From assembly GCA_007922305.1 (NCBI GenBank), contig ML677366.1:8831615-8895614 (forward strand): a stretch of DNA of 64,000 nt, given 5' to 3'. This DNA comes from Dermatemys mawii. Lineage: Eukaryota > Chordata > Testudines > Dermatemydidae. The notes below the pieces were generated by a model that was given only the letters and a program-made list of their open reading frames with translations, had not been told where the DNA came from and searched no databases. A program made the translations under genes and the position numbers. Positions 1-10,150 of the stretch are shown piece by piece. Each line of letters opens with the position of its first letter. The stretch's first letter is position 1.

Positions 1-540
1 ACGAACAACATGTGTGTAGATGTGCCAGCTTGGCTTCTGTGGGAAGCCATGGGTCTCTAATCTCCTGGAATGACAGCTTCAAAATCCCTGAAACATCAAA
101 ACTCCAGAGCTATGCCTTTCTCTTGCAAAGCAATATCCTTTAAATAAAGCTGTCAGCAGGCTAAAAAATAAGTAGTATTTAAAAATAAAAATTGCATACC
201 AATAGGAGGGGGGTGTATAAAGGGGGCGGGGTGGGGGAGACCCAGTCAAGCATAAGCTTATTTATGAGAGAGCTGCCATGTAAACAAAGGCACGGAGGGG
301 TTCCCTGCAGTGTACAGATGCATTCCAACGCTCACATGTCACAACTGAAGCTGATTATTTCCAAGAAGAGGGTTTCAATCAATATGGGACTTTTTTTAAA
401 AAAAAGTCATTCGTTTTACAGTACAAATCCATCAGTTTCACAAGTTAGAAGCCTATCCGTTCACTGGCCCACATTTTGTTTTCTCCTTCCCTATCCAGAA
501 GCATGGCACCCAGAGGTAGGCACACGTGCGGAAACTTACT
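1..540. other. Unique AT-rich DNA, no gene seen
   Basis: No repeat family or exon is recognisable. The only notable feature is the G-run cluster at 208-237, annotated separately. Open frames here are short and unlike any known protein. Confidence 0.5.
208..237 (+). promoter_or_regulatory. G-quadruplex motif with TATAAA in its first loop
   Basis: Four G-runs (6, 5, 4 and 5 G) are separated by loops of 8, 1 and 1 nt, which fits the canonical quadruplex pattern. The 8-nt loop contains TATAAA, and the run GGGGGCGGGG is also an Sp1-type GC box. On the minus strand the same bases read as CACCC and GC boxes followed by a TATA-like stretch and an inverted CCAAT, so a weak promoter in either direction is conceivable. 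No transcript or first exon can be seen next to it. The sequence match is direct; function is inferred. Confidence 0.35.
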
Positions 541-960
541 CTGAACATAAACTGTAGAGATGAAAGAGGGCGACCCAAGACAATGGCACAAATGGTGGGG
601 GGAGAACCCCCACTGGATCAGTTCAAATTGCTTTCTAAATTCAAGCCAATGCTTCAAGCTGCCTCGCAACTGCGGGGTTAGCATCAGGCATTGTGATACC
701 ACCATCCAGAGGTGTAGCAGGGCAGGAGCTCCTGTGGACCTCACACCAGGGGTCAGAGAAGCAATAAAGGGGTGCCGGACAGCCGAAATACAGCTGGTGG
801 GGCCATATCCCCAGCATACTCCGAATTCCATTTCCAGTGCTGTCATTGTTCAGCCTGTGAAATGCTGAATCCTCTAAACTCCCTCTGAGGCCCATGGGAG
901 TAAAGGGTGCTCTGTACCTCACAGGATATGGCCCTATATAGCCCCCTTTATTGTGAGATC
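541..960. other. Locally GC-richer block, unidentified
   Basis: Composition is clearly higher in GC than its surroundings. Overlapping open frames of 102 and 133 codons occur on opposite strands, which is expected of GC-rich non-coding DNA with few stops. I recognise no family. It may be an old repeat or a regulatory block. Confidence 0.3.
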
Positions 961-2116
961 ACAAAAACATCCATCCTAAAGAGTAAGAAAAACATAAATC
1001 ATGGATTTTTTTCATCTGTAAATTTGGAGAAAATCATGTTTCCTGTTGTCTTATCATAGCTGGCCTGAGAGCTTTCCACACCTCTAATGAGACCAGATTG
1101 TGGCACCCCATACGAAGTCAGAGATGGAAACCTTTCTGGGGGGATTTCCACTCACAAAATGAAAGCCTTAGGAGTTCACTTCAGAGACAAAATACCAAGA
1201 GAGACATTATTAACATCGCTGACATGCACACAAAGGAAGCCAGAGGCTCAGGGCTCTGCCTCTGTGTGGTTAAAAATGTAGGCACTTAGCAGGGAATGAA
1301 AATCACACTGTTCTGAGGTCCAGGACCTGCCATTTTTAGTCCTGGAATGGAGCCAAAATAAGCCCAGCTAGAGCAGAGGATCAGGGAGAGATTTAAAGCC
1401 TGACAGCATCGGGGCTATAAACGAACTTCTGTAAATTCTTGGAGAGCTATGAATTCCTGTTTTCCAAGACTGCCAAGAGACTGTCTACCTAGAATTGGCA
1501 GGCCATGTATATCCTATATATATATATATAGGACCTTCAATTCACACAATTCTAATTATTAGCTTGCCCGCTTATTTTTTCTGAATACAGACAGTTATTT
1601 ATGTAGAGGAGGAGATGTGACTGACGCCTTTTTTTAAAAAATGGGAGGCAAAATTAGCATAGACGGGACCCCTGGTATCTACCTGTTGTGCGTGCCAATG
1701 CCACATTTCAAACCGTGGATCAAGTATATTTGGAAGCACAAAGCAAATGGTAAAATTATTTAGATTGGGTGCATATAGTTTTTGGTTCCAAAATGCATTT
1801 TGACAAAAGTGCATGCAGCTATCTTTCACGTTCAACACAGGATTTGTGCAACTGATACACGACTGCTGGGCAACCCCATTTATTTGAGTCAAATGGAATT
1901 TACTCCGGCCATTTGCTGGGGAAGAAAGAGCAGCAGATGCTAACCTGGGAACATGCTCCCAATTTAGTTCCGCCCCCCACCTCCCGAATAGCCAAGATGT
2001 GTATTATTATTCCATGGCTAATGATAGCTTTCTGAAGTCTCCAATCCACTCATTTGATGTGAACTGATATGAATTGTGTGTGGTGTTGTTTTAAAAACGA
2101 ATGCTGGAGACCCTAA
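961..2116. other. Unique non-coding DNA
   Basis: Nothing recognisable apart from a short (TA)n run near 1508-1531. A 97-codon minus-strand frame at 1599-1892 resembles nothing I know. Confidence 0.5.
1508..1531. repeat. TA-rich simple repeat
   Basis: A short run of alternating T and A bracketed by tcc/gga, making a small palindrome. Confidence 0.6.
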
Positions 2117-2389
2117 GGCCTGGGCTACACTGGAGGGGGGTGGTTGAACTAAGACACGCAACTTCAGCTATGTTATTCACGTAGCTGAAGTTAAAGTATC
2201 TTAGTTCAACTTACCTGGCCGTCCTCACAGCGGCGAGTCAAGCGCGGTGACTCCCCTGTTGACTCCGCTTATTCCTCCTGCTGAGGTGGAATACAGGCAT
2301 CGATTCAGGGATCGATTTATCATGTCTAAACAAGATGCGATAAATCGATCCCTGATACATCGATCTGGCGGGTAGTATAGATGTACCCC
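2117..2389 (+). mobile_element. Harbinger-like MITE, copy 1
   Basis: A 273-bp non-autonomous element of the same family as the copy at 54026-54333. Its ends are degenerate relatives of GGGTATGTCTACACT and its complement. Flanking trinucleotides are TAA (2114-2116) and TAG (2390-2392), a decayed version of the TWA target duplication typical of PIF/Harbinger. The interior holds two self-complementary segments: one around the repeated word tagctgaagt, and one around gatcgatttat. It carries no coding capacity. On the minus strand, 2209-2217 reads CAGGTAAGT, a perfect 5' splice-site consensus. Confidence 0.7.
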
Positions 2390-2790
2390 TAGAATCCAGG
2401 CTCTGATGTTTAAAATAATTATACCCTTGCTCAGTCTCTTACCCTTGGCTAGACACTGACCTCAACAGGACTCATCATGTGTACAGGGCTAAGTGTGTAC
2501 TTAAGTGCATGAAGTATTGGGGTCTCAAGTCTACATTTTGAAAAGCAATTTATGATTCGGGTTTAGGGAGCCCAATCTGAGATACCTTAAAGGGGCCTGG
2601 TATTCAGAAAGGTCTATGCTCTTCTAGTCTATGTAGGATTTTATACCACGCTCATCACAGTAGTATGGCTAAGCGATCCCCTATGAAAAGAGAGCCACTT
2701 CACAGATATCTAGCTGGATAGACAAAAACACTAGCAGCATCTGAAAACCTACACTATATATATTATAAATAAATAAGGGCATTCTTTACC

Positions 2791-2805
2791 TTTTTTTTTT
2801 TTTTT
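2791..2805. repeat. Poly-T tract
   Basis: Fifteen consecutive T. No adjacent retroelement is recognisable on the minus strand that would make this its tail. Confidence 0.8.
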
Positions 2806-2989
2806 GCTTTGCTTTAGTGCCCTTGACAGTACTAAATTACAACAAAACAAAACCCAAAACCCCACAACTATTTATTTTACACAGGCATTAAGAGATGTAC
2901 AAACCATACAAAGGGTTAAAGCAGTTAAATAGAAAGATATATGTTTTAACGGAGTTGTGCTTTAAAATTACTTCTAATTTATCCACTTA

Positions 2990-3470
2990 CCAGACACGTA
3001 TGGAGGTAAAATGATCAGCAGTAATGTGCAGCAGAAAGATATATACTTTTTTAATTGTAGCCAAGAGGAAAAAAGCAGCATGGAATAACTTAATCGTTGC
3101 TAATTATAATATCACTGAGGTAATTACAATAGATTTTGATTGTCTCATTTTCACACCAGAGGAGGGCACAATACTGGCTTTTCTCTTAATACATATTTGT
3201 TTTTAGAGAAGAGCTGACAATTACACTAATTGTAGTCACAGCGTGAAACTTTGTTTTTAAAGAAAAAATTGTCAACATGTCACACAGACTGAACGCATTC
3301 TTTTTGTTTTGTTAGGTGCAAATTAAAGACATATTAATTGCTTTGTTCATTGTAACAATGCAGAGAAACACTAATGCAAACATGACCAATTCTCTCGGAG
3401 CCATATCAACTGAGAAGAATTTCGGGCCTAAAATGAACATGGCCACAGCTGGAAAAGGAACCTCTTGATA
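2990..3470. promoter_or_regulatory. Candidate conserved non-coding element with homeodomain and SOX motifs
   Basis: This repeat-free block is dense in TAAT/ATTA cores. It includes CAATTACACTAATTG at 3218-3232, an inverted pair of homeodomain cores three bases apart. CATTGTAACAATG at 3348-3360 is an inverted pair of SOX motifs one base apart. Such clustering in a repeat-free island is typical of developmental enhancers. Conservation cannot be tested from one sequence, and AT-rich DNA gives many such cores by chance. Confidence 0.25.
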
Positions 3471-3588
3471 GCTAATGTGGATGCCTCTGAGCTGAATCCA
3501 TTAACCTGAACACTACAAAAAGCATCCTCTTCCTAACAAATGCAGGGGCAGAGTCTGGTCAAGTAAAGTGGAAGGAAACAAGAAAATA

Positions 3589-3632
3589 GGGTCAGATCCT
3601 CAGCTAGTGTAAACTCTATTGACATCACTAAG
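3589..3632 (+). mobile_element. Palindromic MITE fragment
   Basis: Begins with the family word gggtcagatcct followed by agctagtgtaaa and a degenerate centre ctattgacatca. The intact family, as I remember it, is a palindrome around ccattgacttcaatgg that reads like the crocodilian 'Chompy' MITEs. Only the left half is recognisable here. Confidence 0.5.
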
Positions 3633-3653
3633 ATTCTTCTCAGTGCCACAGAA

Positions 3654-3993
3654 GGTGTGTCTACACTTCAGGCTGGTGGGTGTGTGTAATTCCCTGCTCA
3701 AGGAGACATACACTCGCTAGCCCATCTCAGACAGGCTTGTGCTTAGAATGAATAGCTCTCCTGCCACTTGCATTGCCACAGCAGAACTCTATTTTCAGCT
3801 CTCTAACTTGATCCTACCTAGGGTTGCCAGTTTTGGTTGGACATATTCCTGGAGGTTTCGTCACATGACATATTCTTTCATTAAAGATTAATCTTTAATA
3901 CCTGGAGACTTCAGGGCAACCCTCCTCCTACCTAGTGCAGGTACGTCTCCTCGTGATGGGAATTACACCCCAAGCATGAAGTGTAGACATTCC
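3654..3993 (+). mobile_element. DNA transposon with 13-bp perfect TIR, interrupted by a hAT
   Basis: The ends share the perfect inverted repeat TGTCTACACTTCA (3658-3670) and TGAAGTGTAGACA (3977-3989). Sub-terminal segments (gtgtgtaattccc on the left, gggaattacaccc on the right) are also complementary, so the arms extend beyond 35 bp. I recognise it as a common turtle MITE with termini GTATGTCTACACT. A second element (3820-3926) sits inside it. No transposase remains. No clear target duplication is visible. Confidence 0.65.
3820..3926 (-). mobile_element. hAT MITE nested in the 3654-3993 element
   Basis: The termini are AGGGTTGCC and GGCAACCCT. The element is flanked by a perfect direct repeat tcctaccta (3812-3820 and 3926-3934), which contains the 8-bp duplication diagnostic of hAT insertion; the edge is ambiguous by one base. 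The core holds a perfect 20-bp palindrome at 3880-3899 centred on GATTAATC. It resembles a turtle family with a central attaaagattaatcttt segment, here in reverse orientation. It inserted after the host element did. Confidence 0.7.
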
Positions 3994-4007
3994 TAGACTG
4001 ACCACAC

Positions 4008-4366
4008 TGGATCTTACCTGGGGTCCATCTAGTCTACTATCTTGTCTGGAAGTGTCTGTCACCATATACTAGGGTGACCAGACAGCACATGTGAAAAATC
4101 AGGACGGGGGTGGTAGTAATAGGAGTCTATATAAGGAAAAGACCCAAAAATCAGGACTATCCCCATAAAATCGGGACATCTGGTCACCCTACCATGTACT
4201 TCAGCGGGAAATACAGGAAACCCCCCAGCAGGCATATGTGGTACAATCAGCCTCTTGTGAAAGCCTCATCCTAACTCCTAATCAAGATTAATTAAATCCC
4301 TGACGTATGAGCTTTTATATCCACTTCAAACTTTTTGTTTTTTCGACATTACACTGATTACATTAC
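4008..4366 (+). mobile_element. LINE-like interspersed repeat split by a hAT
   Basis: The words ccatctagtctactatc and ttgtctgga before the hAT, and cttcagcgggaaatac, aaaccccccagcagg and tcatcctaactcctaat after it, match a repeat I remember from turtle and bird genomes, probably the 3' region of a CR1-type LINE. Joining the two sides across the hAT restores the familiar order. It is non-coding. The class assignment is uncertain. Confidence 0.5.
4070..4191 (+). mobile_element. 122-bp hAT MITE, copy 1
   Basis: The termini TAGGGTGACCAGA and TCTGGACACC-type end (tctggtcaccc) form inverted repeats. The 8-bp flanks ccatatac (4062-4069) and ccatgtac (4192-4199) differ at one base, a convincing hAT target duplication. 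Interior words atcaggac and atcgggacatc match the other two copies in this window. It interrupts the LINE-like repeat at 4008-4366 and is therefore younger than it. Confidence 0.85.
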
Positions 4367-4439
4367 ACTATCTTGCTAGCATTGGCAACTTACTGGTGGG
4401 CGACTTTCCATTCCCTGCCTTTGAGACCCAGGAATGATT

Positions 4440-4600
4440 AGCAGTGATGACAGTTACAGCCTTAACATCAATGAATCTCTCTCTACTTGGTAAAATGGAG
4501 ATGGTAATACCTGCTCTCGTACCCCAAGGGGATTTTGGAGGTAATTTTTGAAGATGAAAAGATATACAAAATTATTTTTGAACATTTTATGAATATGGTA
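4440..4600 (+). repeat. MIR-like fragment
   Basis: The words ggtaaaatggagatggtaatacct, split as tggtaaaatggagatgg and taatacctgct, followed by ttttggaggtaatttttg, resemble the MIR 3' half (tgtaaaatggggataataata). The core is heavily worn and the ends are approximate. Confidence 0.45.
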
Positions 4601-5259
4601 TTTTTATTATGGTGGTGCCCAGGGACCAAACCAGAACAGGGGACCCATTGCCCTACAGACTGTATGGGCATAGACTAGTGAATAGTCTGAATAAGTCGGC
4701 ATGTCCGGGGGATGGTAGGAGTAAGCCAGATGGGTGAATTTCCCCTACCTCTCACACAGAGATAAATAGATTGTCCAAATAGATTGGAGGAGGATTAGGA
4801 AGAAATCAGGAAATCATCTGTTTGAACTGAGAGTGACTTGCTCAGATGACAGCAAACTTTATTGTGTACCATTTAAAATTTTCAGTGAGGGAAACCGGTG
4901 ATTTGCCACTTGAACACATTGTATCATTACACTGTATAATGGAACCTTGCCAAGTGACCTGCTCACATGTCAAAACATCAGGCACCCTTCAAAGAATGTT
5001 AAGTGGTATTACCTGTTTTCTGATTGGAATCTCACTTCCAGTTAACATTCAGGCTGCTCCAGCTGAAATATCCCAGCAGACTAGGACAATATTACAGATA
5101 TTTGCACTTACTGTTCATGATCTTTGAGCTTCCTCCTACTGTTCCTAGTTTGAAAGCAAGGAAAACAGTTGGAGGTCAGCTCATCTCCACTCTATCGGCT
5201 CCAGTGAACACATTTCATAGATCCACAAGTGCACATAAATTAGTCCATCCTTGACTAAG
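4600..5259. other. Unique non-coding DNA
   Basis: No repeat or exon recognised. A 93-codon frame (4846-5127) is not protein-like. Confidence 0.45.
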
Positions 5260-5360
5260 TGTGACAAGCAAGTGGGTATTAGCCCACGAAAGCTTATGCT
5301 TTAATACTTTTAGTTAGTCTTTAAGGTGACACAGGACTCTTTGTCACTGTGACAAGCAAG
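5260..5360 (+). mobile_element. 75-bp retroelement fragment with perfect 13-bp target duplication
   Basis: The insert is 5273-5347. It carries gggtattagcccacg, aaagcttatgc and agtctttaaggtgac, words of a very abundant turtle short retroelement. The same 13 bases, tgtgacaagcaag, flank it at 5260-5272 and 5348-5360. The copy lacks both the beginning and the distal agactaacacggctacc segment of the family. The perfect duplication suggests a fairly young insertion or a slowly evolving site. Whether the family is a SINE or another retroelement type I cannot settle here. Confidence 0.8.
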
Positions 5361-5561
5361 GTATTTGCATTCTTTCCATAATCTACCCTCACACTTTTTC
5401 AACATGTAGATGAAATATTCCAGGAAGGATAAACCTGCCTGCATAGCAGGCAAAATGTGCTTTCCAATCATGAACTTGACCATCATTGTGTTAGCCAAGT
5501 CCAAGATAACCTGTACAGAAATAGGCTTCCATTTCAGCTGAGGACTCCAATTTTGTTGCAT
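5310..5561 (-). other. Open frame of 83 codons, probably chance
   Basis: The frame runs through part of the 5273-5347 retroelement, so it cannot be an intact ancient gene. The segment beyond the insertion has a protein-like composition (Leu/Met-rich), but I recognise no family. Recorded only so that it is not mistaken for a gene. Confidence 0.15.
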
Positions 5562-5609
5562 CCCTTTACCCCACAGCTGAATTTGATCAATTTACTACAA
5601 CACAGAGTA

Positions 5610-5790
5610 ATTGAGCTTTAGAATGCCCAAACATGCTTTCCAGATTTGTATCTCTTTTCACAAGACAATTCTAGAGAATGTGAAAACTTTCAAAAATTCA
5701 AAATTGAGAGATATTTTTCCTGAAAAATTTCGGAAATGTTTGAAAAACAAAAAAACAAAACACATATTTACCAACTTTAATCATTTTCAA
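5610..5790. repeat. A/T-rich interspersed repeat, worn
   Basis: Runs such as gtgaaaactttcaaaaa and cctgaaaaatttcgg match a style of A-run/T-run repeat found again at about 14700-14870, 19110-19170, 55360-55700 and 56450-56630. Family boundaries are not clear. Confidence 0.35.
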
Positions 5791-6353
5791 GACCAATTAA
5801 AAATTATGAACCAAGACTATACTATCTACACATATGCACTAACCCAGTGTATTATATATGCACAAAGAGAGAGGCAGTGAGCAAATAAGAGGTTTACAAT
5901 GATTGTTACAGGTGGCTGTCTATATTACAATGACAGTAAAAAACCAAACCAAAAAAAAATCATCTTTCACTATAGAAGATGGAGGAATGCTTTCGCCCAT
6001 GCTAATTGGTTTCCTTCTATAATCACGATATCCTATCACATAGGGTTAAATTGATGCTAATACAGGGCTAGATCCAAATCTCAATGAAGTCAAAGTGAGT
6101 GCTTCCACTGACTTCCATGTTCTTTAGATCAGTCCCATACCGCAAATAACTGGTAATTTCTTTTAAAAAAATCTATGTTGTTACAGCACTACATTCAATA
6201 TGGTGAGAAAGACAAACACAATCAATCCCCAATGTCATTTCTTCTACACAGACTTCTCTGTGAGCAGTGTGATAGGGTCACCTCCCATAGATCTGTTTCC
6301 TTCCCTGCTCACACTGGAAGAAGAGAAGCAGGGATGAATCTTCCTGTTCCGAA
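5790..6353. other. Unique DNA with a possible MITE remnant
   Basis: Around 6066-6137 the words agggctagatcc, tcaatgaagtcaa and cactgacttcc suggest another palindromic MITE. Otherwise nothing is recognised. Confidence 0.35.
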
Positions 6354-6634
6354 CAGGGCCAGTTCCAGGCACCAGCACTCCAAGCACGTGCCTGGGGTAG
6401 CAAGCCATGGGGGGCAGCTTGACATTCGCCGTCAGGGTGGCAGTCAAGCAGTCTTCGGCAGCGTGCCTACAGGAGGTTCGAATTCGGCGGCATTTCGGCG
6501 GCAGGGACGATGAGACCACGGGATACATGGACCTCCCGCAGAAACGCCACCAAATCTGCAGTACGCCGGACCACCCACTGGCGTGCCACAGAACTCCTGC
6601 GCTTAGGGCGGCAGAAACCTTAGAGGCGCCCCTG
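6354..6634 (+). mobile_element. GC-rich hAT-like MITE
   Basis: Starts CAGGGCCAGTTCCAGGCAC and ends GAGGCGCCCCTG, a degenerate inverted repeat of the CAGGGCC...GGCCCTG type I associate with a common turtle hAT-like element. The interior is GC-rich (cggcggcatttcggcggc) and stands out against AT-rich neighbours. It explains the open frames of 77-112 codons on both strands. No 8-bp target duplication survives. Confidence 0.65.
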
Positions 6635-8732
6635 AAATGAGCACATGCTAAAGGCTCTTTGCTGGATCAGAGCCAGAATGTGCAGTCCCATGGAGGGTCG
6701 AGCCTTAAAAGTCTGATAATTAGTAGTGCAGAACACCCCCAAATCACAGCAGTGTCAAACAGGAGTTGAGGGAGGACTGATCACACAGGCCCACACATAC
6801 CAGCAGTGCAATGCCATTTAACAAAAAATGAAATGATACTTTCTTGTTATCCTTTAATCAGTATATTTGACTGAAGAACATGACAAAAGGACCCTATTTC
6901 TCTGCTTCAGATGTGCTCAGCAATAGCAAATATCATTCCCTTCACTATTTTAAAATGATCTTACTAGAGAGAAGAATAGTCTCTCTATTAATGTAGATTT
7001 TGAATTGGTTAGACCTTCAGAAAAATTTCTGCATATAAAACAGGAGTTAACGTTTGACTTTTAGATCCATGTTACCCACAGAAGAAATGCTGAGAACAGT
7101 AAGTAGCTACAGGTTTTACATACTTAGTTAATTAGCAATTCTTACCAAACAGAGTGTATCTTTCCTTCTCAGGGTTCAGCCTGGTCTCTATTAGACATAT
7201 TTACGGGAAAAGTCAATGGATAAGACATTAGAGGCCAACCTCAAAGTCAGAATAAAGCAACCATAGACCTTAGAGAAGTGCTTTATTAGCCAAGAATTGG
7301 TTGGTTATTGATCTTGGTCTATGTCTCTGGTCACAATAGCACTTACCCTAATTTTTCTAGTGTAAATATAAGTAAATTTGAATGGGTGTTGCTGAAAACA
7401 ATCTGTAAATCTACATTTTGTGGTTTATGTTGTAATTGTAGTTACGGGAAGGTTCAATATCTGGAGCATGGTAAGGAGACAAGGCTGTGGCATGGTAACC
7501 TCAGCTCTGCAAATATGTCCTGAAGCACTTTCTCAGAGATCATTAAAATGACTAGAGCTATCACTCTGCTCAGAAAGAGAGAAACCACATGGGTACTCAT
7601 AAGAAAGGAACTGGGGGGAAAAAATACTGTAAAGAAAAATGTTATGCATTTAACTTCAGCTTCTCTTTTTACTGAGGTCAACCAGATAATTAAGCAAAAC
7701 AGATATGCAGAGTTTCTTTACTTTTCTGAAGAGAAACATTAATAAATTACTGCTTGCCTCGGCACTACAATAGTTTGTTTCCTTTTTTTTTCTTTCTTTC
7801 TATATTTTTGTTCCATCTTTAACATTTATTTTGAGGGCATCTTCAATTTACACTCTGTTCTCCTCTTAGGACCTCTGTCCTATTTGTCCTATTGGGAACA
7901 CCTCTCCTTATCATGTGATTCTAGAGGGTTAATGAGGGTTAATGGCCATTGTATTTCAGTTTGTTAGTAGCAAGGAAATCTGAACTGGAAATATGCAAAA
8001 ACACAATAGCTGTATTGACAACAGTACCTGTGTCTGAATTTAAATTAAAATTGAGTGAACCTTAGTGTTGTATTGCGGAAAAAATATAAAGTTTAGTAGT
8101 TAAGGTGCTGAAACTAAAATTCTCACTATTGCTGAGCTGTTCTTTCTAAACTTTCTGTCCACTGATAAATAAGGATGAGATTACTGCTTATTTTATGTGC
8201 CCCTGCAGGGATGTAAGGAGATCTATATCCTTACCACTCCAGATTACCTAACCAGAGCAATGAATGGAGATTGCTATATGCCCTCCTCCACAGGTGGGTG
8301 GGCAGGAGTAGGCAGTGGGTGAAACCTTCACCCTCTTTCCCCAATCTGTTAGCTGGCATGGAAAAGGAATTAATCGGCATCACCTATAGGTGTGACATTG
8401 AATACTTCCTCCCTGGAGCAAAGGCAGGACCAGGGGCTAAATAGTGACTCTGCCCTATATTCAAGGCTTGTGCCAAAGTCAAGGAATTGTCTTTTTTGAA
8501 AGAAAGTCTTTACTCTAACCGGTTTGAACAAAAGTAAATCCTGACTATAGTATAGACTCTTTATAAAACACAGCAGTCTGTCCACATAACACAGGTCACT
8601 GTGACCAAATCACCTAGGTGTTCTGCTCTCTGCATTATTTCCCCATTGTTTAAAGAGTCCAGTTCAAGCCCTTTGTCTAGGTACTTCTTTCATCTGGCTG
8701 GTGTAGAGCAGCAACTACAATTTCATCTGAAG
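6635..8732. other. Unique non-coding DNA
   Basis: AT-rich DNA without recognised genes. Immediately after the hAT, 6648-6670 reads like the end of a worn MITE (ctttgctggatcagagcc). The rest is featureless to inspection. Confidence 0.45.
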
Positions 8733-9165
8733 TTAATCGAGCCATATGGCTACATCAGGAGTAGCAGAATTTATTGCAGTGACGCCTCCTTCATATTAAT
8801 TTGGCAGTAGATAGTGATATGTTCAATGGTCTGTTGTGGAGAACCACACTCGCACGTGGCAGAGTTCTTGATTTTCCATTTGAGCATTAGATGTCCACGT
8901 CTACCCAGGGTTGGTTTCGATTTGTTTCAAGGTGACCGTGGAAGGTCAAACCCAGGAACCTTCTGCATGGGATCTGGCAAAAGGTGCTTATTTTTAAAGT
9001 CTTGTTTAGCCCAACCTGCTTTTCAAAACTCCTTCTGATTGTAGCCTGATTGCATGAGGCTAAATGAATGTTCCCAGAAAGTCTTGTGGGACTTAAGATT
9101 TTTTGGAGGGGGGAGGATTGGGGGGGGATGTTGTGAAATTCTTGGTGGATAGGACTACATCTGCA
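8733..9165 (-). pseudogene. Decayed C-terminus of a non-LTR retrotransposon ORF
   Basis: Read on the minus strand, three conserved pieces appear in the right order. PGFDLPR lies at 8936-8956. A cysteine motif CECGSPQQTIEHI lies at 8816-8854. A terminal piece YEGG...INSATPDVAIWLD ends in a stop at 8733-8735. A further upstream match, PIHQEF.NIPPQ, lies near 9156. This order is that of the C-terminal tail of jockey/CR1-like LINE ORF2 proteins, where a zinc-knuckle-like CxCG...QT.xHI follows PGFDLPR. At least one in-frame stop (just after PGFDLPRSP) and two frame changes break it, so it is not functional. Clade is uncertain. Confidence 0.75.
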
Positions 9166-10104
9166 AAGCTCAGCAAATCCAAGAAAACAGATGTCTAGAT
9201 ACTCAAAGCCCTTCACTGGCTTTTGCCTTTGTTTACTACAACTTTCCATAACAACCATGTTCCACTGGAACCATGAACCTGTTGACCAACAGGGGTAGGT
9301 TTGAGAGTGCAGAAAAAAGAAAGTTCACAGAACCTAGACCTAGAATACAGAATTCATTCAAGAGAGAGAAAATAATGAACAAAGATCTCACTACTTTCAG
9401 AACTAAACTTATCTGTTATCTCTTAGTTTTCTCCTAATAAGTTCTTCTCTCACATACACTAAATCATGTAAACTAATGGAGCTATTCCTCCTTCCCAGGC
9501 TATAGGAGAAAAAAAAGAGAGATTGTTAATGTTATTTCTATTTTGTAAATAAGTGGGAGGCAATCTAATACTATCTTGAAGATAATAGATCAGATAACAT
9601 AAAACCTGTGCTAGCAATTACCCTTATTAAGCAGCCTACTTTTGTAAGAGACCAACCCCAAACTATCTCCATGTATACTGAGCATAGATCCACTCTACCT
9701 TTATTAGAAAACCTGCTGAGTTAAACAACCCATTTCTATCAGTTCCTTGAGTAGCAACTATAATACAGTATCGGCTGCACTGTAATGTTAGAGTGAACAA
9801 TTCAGGCATGAAAACAAAATAGTTGAAAAGAAGGTGCTGAGGAAACCTAAAAAAAAAAAAAAAAAGAACAGTGGTAGATAGCAACCAAGATGACCAGCTA
9901 GCAGTCAGATTATGTATGTGATCTTATGCTCTATTTTGAGATCCTTGCTCTTCCTTAGGGGATGTGTAGTTCATATGAAAGACGAAGGAGATTATACCCA
10001 TGTACTAAGTAGAAGAACATAAAACTTATCATTTTAAATTTTGCATACAAATAACTCACATTTCAGTATTTAGATACTAAGGTGATTGAAGTCTCAGGTG
10101 GATA
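9166..10104. other. Unique DNA; poly-A tract at 9849-9865
   Basis: A run of 17 A has no recognisable retroelement body beside it. A G-rich patch (ggagggggg ... gggggggg, about 9104-9129) lies at the edge of the LINE relic. Confidence 0.45.
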
Positions 10105-10150
10105 GATTTACTAGTGTAAATCTTGAGTAATTCCACTGACTTTAAGGGAA
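10105..10150 (+). mobile_element. Palindromic MITE fragment
   Basis: Contains actagtgtaaatcttgagtaa followed by ttccactgacttt, the half-palindrome of the common reptile MITE. Confidence 0.45.
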
